A stretch of DNA of 64,000 nucleotides from VRUE01 sp963702955 (GCA_963702955.1 OY969774.1:1178001-1242000); one strand, 5' to 3'; positions 24,776-33,603 are shown, counted from the stretch's first letter. Notes: generated by a model from the letters alone, not told the origin. Made by a program: numbers and translations.

Positions 24776-25809
24776 TCGAACACCGCGCGCTCGACGGCGC
24801 TGAGGTCGTTCTCGCAGTTGATCACCGACGGTGCTTTGGAGAGGGCGGTGTCGGGGTCCTTGAGCCCGTGGCCGGTGAGCACGCAGACGACCGACTCGGG
24901 CGCCGCCGCGTCCTCGGCGACCGGCAGGCCGTGGGCCAGCAGGCCGGCTACCGAGGCGGCGGAGGCGGGCTCGCAGAAGACGCCTTCCCCGGCCGCCAGC
25001 CAGCGGTAGGCGTCGAGGATCTGCTCGTCGGAGACGGCGGCGACGCGCCCGCGCGAGGCGGTGAAGGCGTCCATCGCCTCCTCCCAGCGGGCCGGGTTGC
25101 CGATCCGGATCGCCGAGGCGACCGTCTCCGGGTCGGCGACCGGCTCGCCGCGGACCAGCGGCGCCGCGCCCTCGGCCTGGAAGCCGTAGACGACGGGCGC
25201 CGTGCCCAGCTCCTGGAAGCCGCGCCAGTAGGCGGTGACGTTGCCGGCGTTGCCGACCGGGATCGCCAGCGCGCCGGGCGCCTCGCCCAGCTCCTCGACG
25301 ACCTCGAAGGCGGCGGTCTTCTGGCCTTCGATCCGGTAGGGGTTGACCGAGTTGACCAGCTCGATCGGGTGCTTGTCGGCGAGCTTGCGGACGAGCTGCA
25401 GCGCCTCGTCGAAGTTGCCCTGCAGGGCGATCACCCGCGCCCCGTGCATCAGCGCCTGGGCCAGCTTGCCGATCGCGATCTTGCCCTCCGGCACGATCAC
25501 CGCGCCGCGCATCCCGGCGCGGGCCGCGTAGGCGGCGGCGCTGGCGGCGGTGTTGCCGGTCGAGGCGCAGATCACCGCCTCCGCCCCGCGCCCCTTGGCG
25601 CGCGACACCGCCACGGTCATCCCGCGGTCCTTGAACGAGCCGGTCGGGTTCGCCCCCTCGAACTTGAGGTAGGCGCGGGCGCCGATCCGCTCCGAGAGCC
25701 GCGGCGCCTCGATCAGCGGCGTCGTTCCCTCGTTGAGCGAGACGACCGGGTCCCCGTCCTCCAGCGGCAGCCGATCGCGGTAGCGCTCGATCAGCGGCGC
25801 AGGCGTCAA
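24772..25809 (-). CDS. thrC: threonine synthase
   Basis: A fold-type II PLP enzyme of 345 residues. The PLP lysine is in NPTGSFKDRG (near 59), with CASTGNTAASAAAYAARAG and the glycine-rich phosphate loop PVGNAGNVTAYW. It converts O-phosphohomoserine to threonine. The TTG start overlaps the hom stop by 4 bases and its own stop overlaps thrB. The length matches the short bacterial class. Confidence 0.95.
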   Translation of the reverse strand: MTPAPLIERYRDRLPLEDGDPVVSLNEGTTPLIEAPRLSERIGARAYLKFEGANPTGSFKDRGMTVAVSRAKGRGAEAVICASTGNTAASAAAYAARAGMRGAVIVPEGKIAIGKLAQALMHGARVIALQGNFDEALQLVRKLADKHPIELVNSVNPYRIEGQKTAAFEVVEELGEAPGALAIPVGNAGNVTAYWRGFQELGTAPVVYGFQAEGAAPLVRGEPVADPETVASAIRIGNPARWEEAMDAFTASRGRVAAVSDEQILDAYRWLAAGEGVFCEPASAASVAGLLAHGLPVAEDAAAPESVVCVLTGHGLKDPDTALSKAPSVINCENDLSAVERAVFD

Positions 25810-27029
25810 ACGAACTCCTCCTCGATCACGCGGATGAAGCGCGGCTGCGAGCGGATGTCATCGAGCCGCCCGATCTCCTCGACCGCCGCCGCGAAGCGCG
25901 ACTCGAGACACTCGTGGACGACCATCACCAGCCGCGCGTCGTCGCCGATCCCGCGCTGGACCACGCTCTTGACCGAGATCTCGTTCTCGCCCAGCAGCCG
26001 GGCGATCTTGGCCAGCACGCCGGGCTCGTCGGCGACCTCGAGGTGCAGGTAGAAGGACGAGCCGACATCGGCGACGATCGGAAGTCGCTCGCGCGCCTCG
26101 TGGACGGGGGCGTCGCCGGCGAGGATCGAGGCGACGTCGCCGAGCACGGCCGAGGCCGTCTCGGCGCCGCCGGCGCCGGGCCCGGACATCGTCACCTCGA
26201 CGAGCGCCGGCGCCTCGACCATCACCGCGTTGAACGGCCCGCCGACCGGCGCCAGCGGGTGGCCGCCGTAGAGGAAGCAGGGGAAGACGCGGACGCCGAT
26301 ACCGCCCTGGCGGCGTTCGGCGACGCCGAGCAGCTTCAGCGAGAGGCCGAGCTCCTTGGCGTAGGCGAGGTCGTCGGGCTTGACCCCCTCGATCCCCTCG
26401 TAAGCGACCTCGTCGAGCGTCACCGGCGTGTGGAAGGCGAGGCGGGCGAGGATCGCCATCTTCGCCGCCGCGTCGGCGCCGCTGACGTCGTCGCTCGGGT
26501 CGGCCTCGGCGTAGCCCAGCTCCTGCGCGCGGGCGAGGGCGTCCTCGTAGGCGGCGCCGCTCGCCGCCATCTCGCTGAGGATGAAGTTGGTCGTGCCGTT
26601 GACGATCCCGAAGACCTTGCCGATCTCGATCGCCCCGAAGCTCTCCTGGATCGTGCGGACGATCGGGATCGCCCCGGCCACCGCCGCCTCGAAGCGAAGC
26701 TGGACGCCCGCCTCCCGCGCGACCGCGAACAGCTCCTCGCCGTGCTGGGCGAGCAGCTGCTTGTTCGCGGTGACGACCGGCCGCCCGGCGCGCAGGGCGT
26801 CGAGCACGAACTGGCGCGCCGGGTCGGTGCCGCCGATCAGCTCGACGATCAGGTCCGAGCGCTCGAGGATCTCGCCGAAGTCGCCCTCGGAGCGGGTCAG
26901 CGTCCCCGCCAGCTCGGGTCGCCTCCCGGTCTGCGCCTCGACCGCGCCGGCCCGAGCGGCGAGCAGGTCGGCGAAGGCGCCGCCGACCGTGCCGCGCCCC
27001 AGCAGCCCGATGCGGACGGGATCAGCCAT
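25806..27029 (-). CDS. hom: homoserine dehydrogenase
   Basis: 407 residues: an N-terminal Rossmann fold (IGLLGRGTVGGAFADLL), the substrate domain with ANKQLLAQHG and GIVNGTTNFIL, and a C-terminal ACT domain (YLHLEVADEPGVLAKIARLLGE) that normally mediates threonine feedback. It reduces aspartate semialdehyde to homoserine. It overlaps lysA by 8 bases and thrC by 4. Aspartokinase and asd are not in the window. Confidence 0.95.
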   Translation of the reverse strand: MADPVRIGLLGRGTVGGAFADLLAARAGAVEAQTGRRPELAGTLTRSEGDFGEILERSDLIVELIGGTDPARQFVLDALRAGRPVVTANKQLLAQHGEELFAVAREAGVQLRFEAAVAGAIPIVRTIQESFGAIEIGKVFGIVNGTTNFILSEMAASGAAYEDALARAQELGYAEADPSDDVSGADAAAKMAILARLAFHTPVTLDEVAYEGIEGVKPDDLAYAKELGLSLKLLGVAERRQGGIGVRVFPCFLYGGHPLAPVGGPFNAVMVEAPALVEVTMSGPGAGGAETASAVLGDVASILAGDAPVHEARERLPIVADVGSSFYLHLEVADEPGVLAKIARLLGENEISVKSVVQRGIGDDARLVMVVHECLESRFAAAVEEIGRLDDIRSQPRFIRVIEEEFV

Positions 27030-28332
27030 CGACGTCGCGCGCCGTCAGGTCCTCGTAGCTCTCGCGCCGCACGACGACGCGCGCCTCGCCGTCGCGGCAG
27101 AAGACCACCGGCGGGCGCGGCACGCCGTTGTAGTTGCTTGCCATCGCGTAGCCGTAGGCGCCGGTCGCCGGGGTGACCAGGACGTCGCCGACCGCGGGCG
27201 CGGCGAGCATCGCGTCGCGGACGATCACGTCGCCGGACTCGCAGTGCATGCCGGCGATCGTCGCCAGGGTGTCGGGGACGGCGCCGGCGCGATCGGCGAT
27301 CAGGGCCTCGTAGCGGGAGCCGTAGAGCATCGGCCGCAGGTTGTCGGACATGCCGCCGTCGACGGCGACGTAGGTGCGGACGCCGGGGATCTCCTTCACC
27401 GTGCCGACCCGGTAGGCGGTGACGCCGGCGTTGCCGACCAGCGAACGCCCGGGCTCGACCAGGATCCGCACCCCGTCGCCGAACACATCGACGACGGCGC
27501 GGACCTTGACCTCGACGTAGGAGTCGATCGACGGCGGCTCGTCCTCGGCGGTGTAGGCGATGCCGAGCCCGCCGCCGACGTTGACCAGCCGGCACCAATC
27601 GCCGGCCAGCGAGCCGATCGCCTCGATCGCCGGCCGGTAGGGCTCGAGCTCGAAGATCTGCGAGCCGATGTGGGCGTGCAGGCCGACCAGCTCCAGCACC
27701 TCGCTCGCCAGCACCCGCTCGATCGCCCGCGCCGCGAGGCCGTCCTCGAGCCCGAAGCCGAACTTCGAGTCGAGCTGCCCGGTCTGCACGTAGTCGTGGG
27801 TCGAGGGCTTGATCCCCGGGGTGACGCGGATCAGCACCCGCTGCGGCCGGTCGAGCAGCCGCTCGCAGCGCTCGATCTCGTCGAAGGAGTCGAGGATCAG
27901 GTGGCCGACGCCCGCGCGCGCCGCGAACAGGATCTCCTCGTCGCTCTTGTTGTTGCCGTGCATGTGGATGCGGGCCGGGTCGAAGCCGGCGCGCAGCGCC
28001 ATGTGCAGCTCGCCGCCGGAGGCGACGTTGACCGAGAGCCCCTCTTCGGCGAATAGGCGGTAGGCCGCGGTGCAGGGCAGCGACTTGCTGGCGAAGAGGA
28101 CTTCGAAGTCGTCGCTGCGCCGCTCGAACGCCTCGCGGTAGGCCCGCGCCCGGCCGCGCATGTCGTCCTCCGCGTAGAGGTAGGCGGGAGTGCCCAGCTC
28201 GGCGGCGAGCTCGACCACGTCGCAGCCGGCGACCTCGAGCCGACCCAGCTCGTTGACCCGGCTGCCGGCCGGGAAGACCGTCGACCCGGCGATCGGGTCG
28301 GCGACCGCGCCCGCTTGTCCGCGCTCCGTCAT
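27022..28332 (-). CDS. lysA: diaminopimelate decarboxylase
   Basis: A fold-type III PLP enzyme of 436 residues. The PLP lysine is in FASKSLPC. Further hallmarks are HMHGNNKS, GLHAHIGSQI, VNVGGGLGIAYT, EPGRSLVGNAG and the C-terminal CESGDVI, which contributes the active-site Cys. It makes lysine from meso-diaminopimelate. It heads the operon; only 36 bases separate it from the upstream gene, so a promoter may lie inside that gene. Confidence 0.96.
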   Translation of the reverse strand: MTERGQAGAVADPIAGSTVFPAGSRVNELGRLEVAGCDVVELAAELGTPAYLYAEDDMRGRARAYREAFERRSDDFEVLFASKSLPCTAAYRLFAEEGLSVNVASGGELHMALRAGFDPARIHMHGNNKSDEEILFAARAGVGHLILDSFDEIERCERLLDRPQRVLIRVTPGIKPSTHDYVQTGQLDSKFGFGLEDGLAARAIERVLASEVLELVGLHAHIGSQIFELEPYRPAIEAIGSLAGDWCRLVNVGGGLGIAYTAEDEPPSIDSYVEVKVRAVVDVFGDGVRILVEPGRSLVGNAGVTAYRVGTVKEIPGVRTYVAVDGGMSDNLRPMLYGSRYEALIADRAGAVPDTLATIAGMHCESGDVIVRDAMLAAPAVGDVLVTPATGAYGYAMASNYNGVPRPPVVFCRDGEARVVVRRESYEDLTARDVDG

Positions 28333-28368
28333 CGCCCGGCATTGTGACCGGAAAGGGTCGGGTCGCGG

Positions 28369-29112
28369 CTAGCGACCGCCGGGGAGCAAGCCGCCGACCG
28401 TTTCATTGACTTTTTCCACGGCCTTGTCAACGGTTTCGCCGAGCGGCGATTCCGGCCCGACGACGCCTTCGACGACTTTTTCGGTGGCTTCGGGAACCCC
28501 GGTCTGCCCGAGCGCGCCGCCGGTCGCGCCGTCGGCCCCGGAGACGGTTTCGTCGACCGCGCCGGTCACGGTTTTGGAGACCGACGGGCTGCTGCCTCCT
28601 CCGCCACCGCCGCCTGGGGATCCGCCGCCGCCGGAACCGCCGCCGGAGCCGGATCCACCTCCCCCGCCGCCGTGCGAAGCCGACCCGTCGGGCGAAGCGG
28701 AGGGGCCGGACCGGGCCGCCGTCGTCGGAGCAGACGCGCCGGGATCGCTCGCTCCGGTCGTGCTCCCACCCGGCGAGCGGGAGATCGCGGTGCCCTGGCC
28801 GGCGGTCGCAGCCGCGTGCCGGCTCGCGCCCCCGGTTCCGCCGCCGGATCGGCGGGCGCCGGCCGTCGGCGCGGAGCCGCCGCTCCGCCCGGAAGCCGCT
28901 GCGCCGGCGCGACCCTGTCCCGCGGCAGGTTCGGCAGCCGAGCTGCTCGCGCCGTTGTCGCCGCCTCCCACCAGGCCGGCCAGGGGCCAGTCGCGCAGCG
29001 TCTGCAGCGAGACCAGCGCGACGAAGGCGACAACCGCCAGCCCGATCAGGGCCGTGCCGGAAACTGCGCCTGCGAGATAGGTATGCGCCTGGCGAACCAC
29101 CCTCGCCTCCAA
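28369..29112 (-). CDS. membrane-anchored low-complexity G/S/A-rich protein
   Basis: 247 residues. A short N-terminal segment is followed by one membrane helix (about residues 12-36, GAVSGTALIGLAVVAFVALVSL). A long Gly/Ser/Ala/Thr-rich, mostly disordered region includes an uninterrupted run of G and S, and the end has VDKAVEKVNETVGGLLPG-like amphipathic repeats. It is likely an extracytoplasmic linker or wall-spanning protein of unknown role. The start is uncertain: TTG 29112 or GTG 29100. Confidence 0.65.
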   Translation of the reverse strand: MEARVVRQAHTYLAGAVSGTALIGLAVVAFVALVSLQTLRDWPLAGLVGGGDNGASSSAAEPAAGQGRAGAAASGRSGGSAPTAGARRSGGGTGGASRHAAATAGQGTAISRSPGGSTTGASDPGASAPTTAARSGPSASPDGSASHGGGGGGSGSGGGSGGGGSPGGGGGGGSSPSVSKTVTGAVDETVSGADGATGGALGQTGVPEATEKVVEGVVGPESPLGETVDKAVEKVNETVGGLLPGGR

Positions 29113-29208
29113 GTCGCTTGCGATTCCGCCATACCCAGGTTCGCAGGCCGAAATCCCGCTCGCATACCAACTATTTGGACTTTTGGGCGATCTTCAGCCG
29201 GACGACGC

Positions 29209-30405
29209 CTACAGGTAGCCCATCGGGTCGGTCGGCGTGCCGTCGATCCGCACCTCGAAGTGGACGTGCGGGCCGAAGCAGTGGCCGGTGCAGTCGCTGT
29301 AGCCGATGACCTGGCCCTGGGCGACGTGCTCGCCGGCGGAGACCGCAAAGCGTTCCTGATGGGCGTAACAGGTCGAGAGTCCACCGCCGTGGTCGATGCA
29401 GGTGAAGTTGCCGTAGCCGCCGCTGCTCGCCTCCGGCTCGGTGAAGATCACCGTGCCCGCGGCGGCGGCGCGGATCGGGGTGCCGCTCGGCACCGCGATG
29501 TCGATCCCCTCGTGGAACTCGCTGCCGCCGAAGCGTGAGCCGAAGCCGGAGACGACCGGGCCGTCGACCGGCCAGATCAACCCGCTGCCGCCGCCGCCCT
29601 GGATCGGCCCGGCCGGCAGCGGCGCCGAGCCGGTCGCGGCCAGCGTCGCCGCCAGTTCGACCTGAATCGAGGCGACTTCGCCGTCCAGCTCTTCTTCTGA
29701 GCCTTCTACCTTTTCCAGCGCCGCTTCGCGGCTGCGCCTGGTGGCGACCAGGTCTGCCTGGCGGCTCCGCACGGCGGACCGGGCGCTCGCCAGGGCCTGC
29801 TCTTCGGCGGCGACCGCATCGCGGGCGGCTTCGATCGTGTCCTTGGCGAAGCGCAGCCGGGCGACGGTGCGCCTCACCTGGTCGCGCAGCTCGCGCACCC
29901 GGCCGGCGACGGCTTCGTCGAGGCCGTGGATGCGGTTGAGGTACTCGGTGCGATCGATCAGGTCCTGGTAGCCGCCGGCGTTGACGATCACGCTGAGGAT
30001 GCCCGGGCTCCCCGACTCGTACATCGCCACGAGGTGCTCGCGCAGCGCCGCCAGCGCCCGCTCCAGCCGCGCCCGCACCACCGCCAGGTGCCTCCGCGCG
30101 ACATCCAGTTCGGCGACCGCGTGATTGAGCTCGGCCTGCTTGACCCGCAGCCGAGACAGCACCCCGGCCTCCCGATTGCGCAGCGCCGCAACCTCCCTCG
30201 TCAGCCTTTCGATCCGCCCCTTGAAGTGCGAGATCGTCGAAGTCAGAACGCCCCTGCGTTCCCGAACCTTAGAAAGCCTCGCTTCCTTGGCGTCCAGCTT
30301 CGACTGCAAGTCCTTCGCGGGCGCCACACCAGCTCCACACAGCAACGCGACCGCAGCAGCAACCAGGGCCACCGCGGCCAAACGAATCCTCAGCATCGTG
30401 CGCAC
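29209..30405 (-). CDS. M23 (LytM) peptidase with coiled-coil domain
   Basis: 398 residues. A signal peptide (RIRLAAVALVAAAVALLCGAGVAPA) is followed by a long coiled coil (about 32-255) like EnvC/RipA-type hydrolases, then a LytM domain (about 275-398). The zinc ligands are visible as HEGIDIAVP (HxxxD) and HVHFE. It cleaves peptidoglycan cross-bridges or activates amidases at division. It is exported. It lies in the same orientation as its downstream neighbour. Confidence 0.9.
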   Translation of the reverse strand: MRTMLRIRLAAVALVAAAVALLCGAGVAPAKDLQSKLDAKEARLSKVRERRGVLTSTISHFKGRIERLTREVAALRNREAGVLSRLRVKQAELNHAVAELDVARRHLAVVRARLERALAALREHLVAMYESGSPGILSVIVNAGGYQDLIDRTEYLNRIHGLDEAVAGRVRELRDQVRRTVARLRFAKDTIEAARDAVAAEEQALASARSAVRSRQADLVATRRSREAALEKVEGSEEELDGEVASIQVELAATLAATGSAPLPAGPIQGGGGSGLIWPVDGPVVSGFGSRFGGSEFHEGIDIAVPSGTPIRAAAAGTVIFTEPEASSGGYGNFTCIDHGGGLSTCYAHQERFAVSAGEHVAQGQVIGYSDCTGHCFGPHVHFEVRIDGTPTDPMGYL

Positions 30406-30487
30406 GCTAGCGAGGCCCCGATGCCGCTACGCAGCTAACCCCAGAACCTGCAACCCGGCTTGCGAAGGGGGAGTTGGGGTCCCCTAC

Positions 30488-31753
30488 CTACGCGGCAACC
30501 GGCTCCGGCTTCTCCTTCATCGCCTCAGCCGCCACTTCGGCCGCGTACCCGAGCCGCTCGCCGTATTCCCGCGCCTGCATGCGCGAGATCACCATTCGCT
30601 GGATCTCCGCCGTCCCCTCGAACAGCTGGTAGATCTTCGCGTCGCGGAAGAACTTCTCCAGCGGCGACTCGACGCTCCAGGCGTCGGGGCCGACCAGGTC
30701 CATCAGGGTCGTCGTCGCCCACATCGTCACGTCGCCGGCCTTGAGCTTCGACATCGAGCCCTGGCCGCCGCGCATCGGGATCCCGTTGCGGCCCATCCAG
30801 GCGGCGCGCTGGACCAGCAGGCGCGCAGCTTCGATCTCGGTCGCGACGTCGGCGAGCGTCTGCTGGACGCGCTGGACCTGCAGCAGCGGCGTGCCTCCCT
30901 CGGACTGGCCGTCGAGGTACTCGAGGGTCCACTCGTAGGCCGCCTGGGCGATCCCGAGCGCCGAGGCGCCGACCAGCGGCCGCGTGATCTCGAAGGTCGC
31001 CAGCGCATCGGCGCCGCGCGACTTCTTCCCTTCGCGGCCGCGCTGCAGCTTGCGCTCCAGCTTCTCCTCGCCGCCGAGCAGGTTCTCGGCGGGAATGCGG
31101 CATTCGTCGAGGATCACCTCGGCGGTGTGCGAGGCGCGGATTCCGAGCTTCGACTCCTTCTTGCCCTGGCTGAGGCCGGGGGTGTCCTTGCCGATCACGA
31201 ACGACGCCTGGCCGCGGGTGCCGAGGGCCGGGTCGACGGTGGCGACGACGACGTGGACGTCGGCGATGCCGCCGTTGGTGATGAAGACCTTGGTCCCGTT
31301 GAGGACCCACTCGTCGCCGTCGCGCTTCGCGGTCGTCTTCAGGCTCTTGACGTCGGAGCCGGCCTGCGGCTCGGTGACCGCGTAGGCGCCGAGCTTGACC
31401 TCGTCGCCGGCGCCGAAGCACTCGGGAACCCAGCGGGCGATCTGCTCGGGGGTGCCGGAAGAGGCGATGCCCGCGGCCGCGAGGCCGGAGCCGGAGATCG
31501 CCAGGGCGATGCCGGCGCAGCCCCAGTGGAACTCTTCGGCGGAGATCACCTGCATCTGGCCGTCGGAGTCGGCGGCCGAGCGCTGGATCGCCTCGAGCCC
31601 CTGGAAGCCCTGCTTGCGCGCCTCCTTGATCACCTCCCAGGGGGTGCTCTCATCTTCGTCGTGCTTGCGCGCCGCCGGGCGGATCACGTCGCGGGCAAAA
31701 GCCCGGGCGCTGTCCTTGAACTCCTGCTGCTCCTCGTTAAGCGCGAAATCCAC
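30488..31753 (-). CDS. acyl-CoA dehydrogenase
   Basis: 421 residues from GTG 31753, which gives the family N-terminus VDFALNEEQQEFKDSARAFARD and has GAGGAGG 6-7 bases upstream. The frame is open to TTG 31801, but that codon lies in the operator. FAD/substrate motifs are AYAVTEPQAGSDV, FITNGGIADV and KIYQLFEGTAEIQRMVISR, which ends with the C-terminal region carrying the catalytic Glu. It oxidises acyl-CoA in beta-oxidation. The operator at 31786-31801 matches the one before the thiolase gene. Confidence 0.92.
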   Translation of the reverse strand: MDFALNEEQQEFKDSARAFARDVIRPAARKHDEDESTPWEVIKEARKQGFQGLEAIQRSAADSDGQMQVISAEEFHWGCAGIALAISGSGLAAAGIASSGTPEQIARWVPECFGAGDEVKLGAYAVTEPQAGSDVKSLKTTAKRDGDEWVLNGTKVFITNGGIADVHVVVATVDPALGTRGQASFVIGKDTPGLSQGKKESKLGIRASHTAEVILDECRIPAENLLGGEEKLERKLQRGREGKKSRGADALATFEITRPLVGASALGIAQAAYEWTLEYLDGQSEGGTPLLQVQRVQQTLADVATEIEAARLLVQRAAWMGRNGIPMRGGQGSMSKLKAGDVTMWATTTLMDLVGPDAWSVESPLEKFFRDAKIYQLFEGTAEIQRMVISRMQAREYGERLGYAAEVAAEAMKEKPEPVAA

Positions 31754-31785
31754 TTCGTCCTCCTCGTCGCTCGGCGGCCTGTTGA

Positions 31786-31801
31786 TTGACTGGTCAGTCA
31801 A
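31786..31801. promoter_or_regulatory. TetR-type operator upstream of acyl-CoA dehydrogenase
   Basis: TTGACTG-GT-CAGTCAA, perfect 7-bp arms, lies 33 bases before GTG 31753. A -10-like TATGAC (minus strand, 31810-31805) sits just upstream, so a bound repressor would cover the transcription start. The same 16-mer occurs at 40142-40157. TetR-type regulators of fatty-acid degradation use sites of this kind; no TetR gene is present in the window. Confidence 0.75.
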
Positions 31802-31860
31802 CCAGTCATAGAAAGCTTAGCTGACCGACCAGCCAGGACCGCGCGTGTAGCTTTCCCACC

Positions 31861-33189
31861 TTGGCAGGCGAGCGACCGATCAACGCGGACGTGCCGGCGG
31901 CACGTCCGGCCGAGGAGGCGCCGCGGCCGCGCGCCGAGCCGCAGTCGTCGCCGATCCGGCAGAAGCGCCGGCGCAGGCCGATTCCGGCGGCACTGAAGGC
32001 GATCGGCGGCCTCTTCCTGCTCGCTTTCGTCTTCATCGTCGCGGCGATCGTCGGCGGCGGCGGCTCGGGCGCGAGCAAGTCGGAAAGCGCCTCGCCGGCC
32101 CCCGTCGAGCAGAGCAACGGGGAGGCCGGAGCGCCCTCCTCGCAAGCGGCAAGCGAACTGGGCTACCCGGGGTTCGCGACCGGCAACACGACCAGGGTCG
32201 GCGGCTCAGATCCCGCCTCCAACGCCGCCGCGGTCGCCTTAGCCACCTACCCGTCGAGCGTTCCGGCTCAACGGCCCGACGCGGTCAGCCTCGTCAACGC
32301 GGACGACTGGCAGACCGCGATCGCCGCCTCGGTCTTGATGGCTCCCCCGCTCGGCTCCCCCGTCCTCGTCTCCGAAGCCGGCGGGATGCCCGAGCCGACC
32401 GTCGAAGCGCTCGACGCGCTCGACCCGCAGGGCGGCAAGGACAGCGCCGGCGCCCAGGTCTTCGCCTTCGGCGGGGCCGCCGCCCCCGCCGACCTGAAGA
32501 CGACCGCGGTCGGCGCAACCGGCGTCGCCGGCGCGGCGGCGATCGCGAGATTGCGCGACAGGCTGTTCGGAGCGCCGCCGCAGCACGTCGTCGTCGCCCC
32601 GGCGGAGGAGTCCTCCTTCGCGATGCCCGCCGCCGCCTGGGCGGCACGCTCCGGCGACCCGGTCCTCTTCAGCGACCCCGGCAAGCTCCCCACGGCGACC
32701 GCCGCCGCGCTGAAGCGCCACCCTCACGTCCCCGTCTACGTCCTCGGTCCCTCCTCGGCGATCTCTTCGCAGGTCTTCCGCGAAATCGCCAAGATCGACG
32801 ACCGCGTGCGGCGCGTCTCGGGCGAGGACCCGGTCGCCAACGCGATCGAACTGGCCCGCTACTCGGACGGCGGCTTCGGCTGGGACGTCAACGACCCCGG
32901 ACACGGCTTCGTCGTCGCCCGCTCCGACCAGCCGCTCGACGCCCCCGCGGCCGCGGCGCTCTCCGCCTCGGGCACCTGGGGGCCACTGCTGCTCACCGAC
33001 AGCGCCAGTAGGCTTCCCGACGCGCTGCGCGGCTACCTGCTCGACGTCAAGCCGGGCTACACCACGGACCCGACGCGCGCCTTCTACAACCACGTGTGGG
33101 TGATCGGAGACGAGGAAGCGATCGACGTGAGCCAGCAGGCCGAAATCGACGAGCTGGCCGCGCTGGCCAAGATCGGAGGGGAACCATGA
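31861..33189 (+). CDS. membrane-anchored cell-wall-binding-repeat protein
   Basis: 442 residues from TTG 31861. A Pro/Arg-rich cytoplasmic start precedes one membrane helix (about 48-68, GGLFLLAFVFIVAAIVGG), and a Ser-rich linker leads to three CwBR2-type (putative cell wall binding repeat 2) modules: TRVGGSDPASNAAAVALATY, then VFAFGGAAAP, then YVLGPSSAIS...VRRVSGEDPVANAIELA. It is expected to bind the wall polymer outside the membrane. Its ATGA overlap with the next gene suggests an operon. Confidence 0.8.
   Translation: MAGERPINADVPAARPAEEAPRPRAEPQSSPIRQKRRRRPIPAALKAIGGLFLLAFVFIVAAIVGGGGSGASKSESASPAPVEQSNGEAGAPSSQAASELGYPGFATGNTTRVGGSDPASNAAAVALATYPSSVPAQRPDAVSLVNADDWQTAIAASVLMAPPLGSPVLVSEAGGMPEPTVEALDALDPQGGKDSAGAQVFAFGGAAAPADLKTTAVGATGVAGAAAIARLRDRLFGAPPQHVVVAPAEESSFAMPAAAWAARSGDPVLFSDPGKLPTATAAALKRHPHVPVYVLGPSSAISSQVFREIAKIDDRVRRVSGEDPVANAIELARYSDGGFGWDVNDPGHGFVVARSDQPLDAPAAAALSASGTWGPLLLTDSASRLPDALRGYLLDVKPGYTTDPTRAFYNHVWVIGDEEAIDVSQQAEIDELAALAKIGGEP
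31887..31907. repeat. 21-bp palindrome resembling fused ends of family A
   Basis: GGACGTGCC-GGC-GGCACGTCC, inside the start of the cell-wall-binding gene, equals the two 9-bp ends of family A elements joined with the centre missing. It is read in the same frame (DVP) as the other copies. It may be a deletion derivative or coincidence. Confidence 0.3.
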
Positions 33190-33437
33190 GCGAGGCGGAG
33201 AGCCCCGACCTGCTGGGCGACGGCCACGAGGTGACCGTCGAGGACGTCCGCGCCCTCGCCGGACCCTCCACGCCGCACTTCGCGCTGCAGGTGCGCAACC
33301 GCATCCGGCGCCTGATCGAGCCGCTGCCCGCCGGCCACCCGGCACGGATCGAGGGCGAGCGGAAGATCGCCGAGTTGGAGGAGCTTGCCGAGCACAGCGG
33401 CGACCCCCGCGGGACGATGGGCATCGGCCGGCGGTGA
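33186..33437 (+). CDS. conserved hypothetical 83-residue protein
   Basis: 83 residues from ATG 33186, overlapping the previous stop by 4 bases. The charged N-terminus (MSEAESPDLLGDGHEVTVEDVR) is followed by ALQVRNRIRRLIEPLPAGHPARIEGERKIAELEELAEHSGD, which is helical. No family recognised. It is likely a cytoplasmic companion of the upstream surface protein or a separate small regulator. The GTG of the following metallo-beta-lactamase remnant overlaps its stop (GTGA), so the whole group was once an operon. Confidence 0.65.
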   Translation: MSEAESPDLLGDGHEVTVEDVRALAGPSTPHFALQVRNRIRRLIEPLPAGHPARIEGERKIAELEELAEHSGDPRGTMGIGRR

Positions 33438-33565
33438 AGCAGCCGGCCCCCGGCGTCTGGCGGCTGAAGCAGCGGCCGCTGCCGACGATGCTGGCCCTCA
33501 CCCATGCCCACCCCGACCACCGAGGAGTGGCGAAGGACGTCTGCGCCGCCGGGACGTGCCGGTGA
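33434..33565 (+). pseudogene. metallo-beta-lactamase fold hydrolase, remnant
   Basis: The 43-codon frame starts at GTG 33434 and reads VKQPAPGVWRLKQRPLP, a normal start for this family, then jumps to LALTHAHPDHRGVAKDVCA. The metal-binding HxHxDH is intact, but the roughly 45 residues normally between the two pieces are missing, and everything after the motif is lost. The frame ends at a TGA contributed by repeat A2. An internal deletion plus truncation by the repeat therefore left a non-functional remnant. Confidence 0.75.
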
Positions 33566-33603
33566 TTCACCACCGTATTGGGCGGTCGATCACCGGCACG
33601 TCC
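33552..33603 (+). repeat. family A palindromic element, copy A2
   Basis: A 52-bp element with perfect 15-bp inverted arms (33552-33566 and 33589-33603; each begins or ends GGACGTGCC/GGCACGTCC). Reverse-complemented, it matches copy A3 in cysS at 49 of 52 positions. In the plus frame of the downstream 68-residue gene it reads DVPVIHHRIGRSITGTSD, against DVPVIDHHIGRSITGTSD in cysS. It truncates the metallo-beta-lactamase remnant. Confidence 0.9.
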
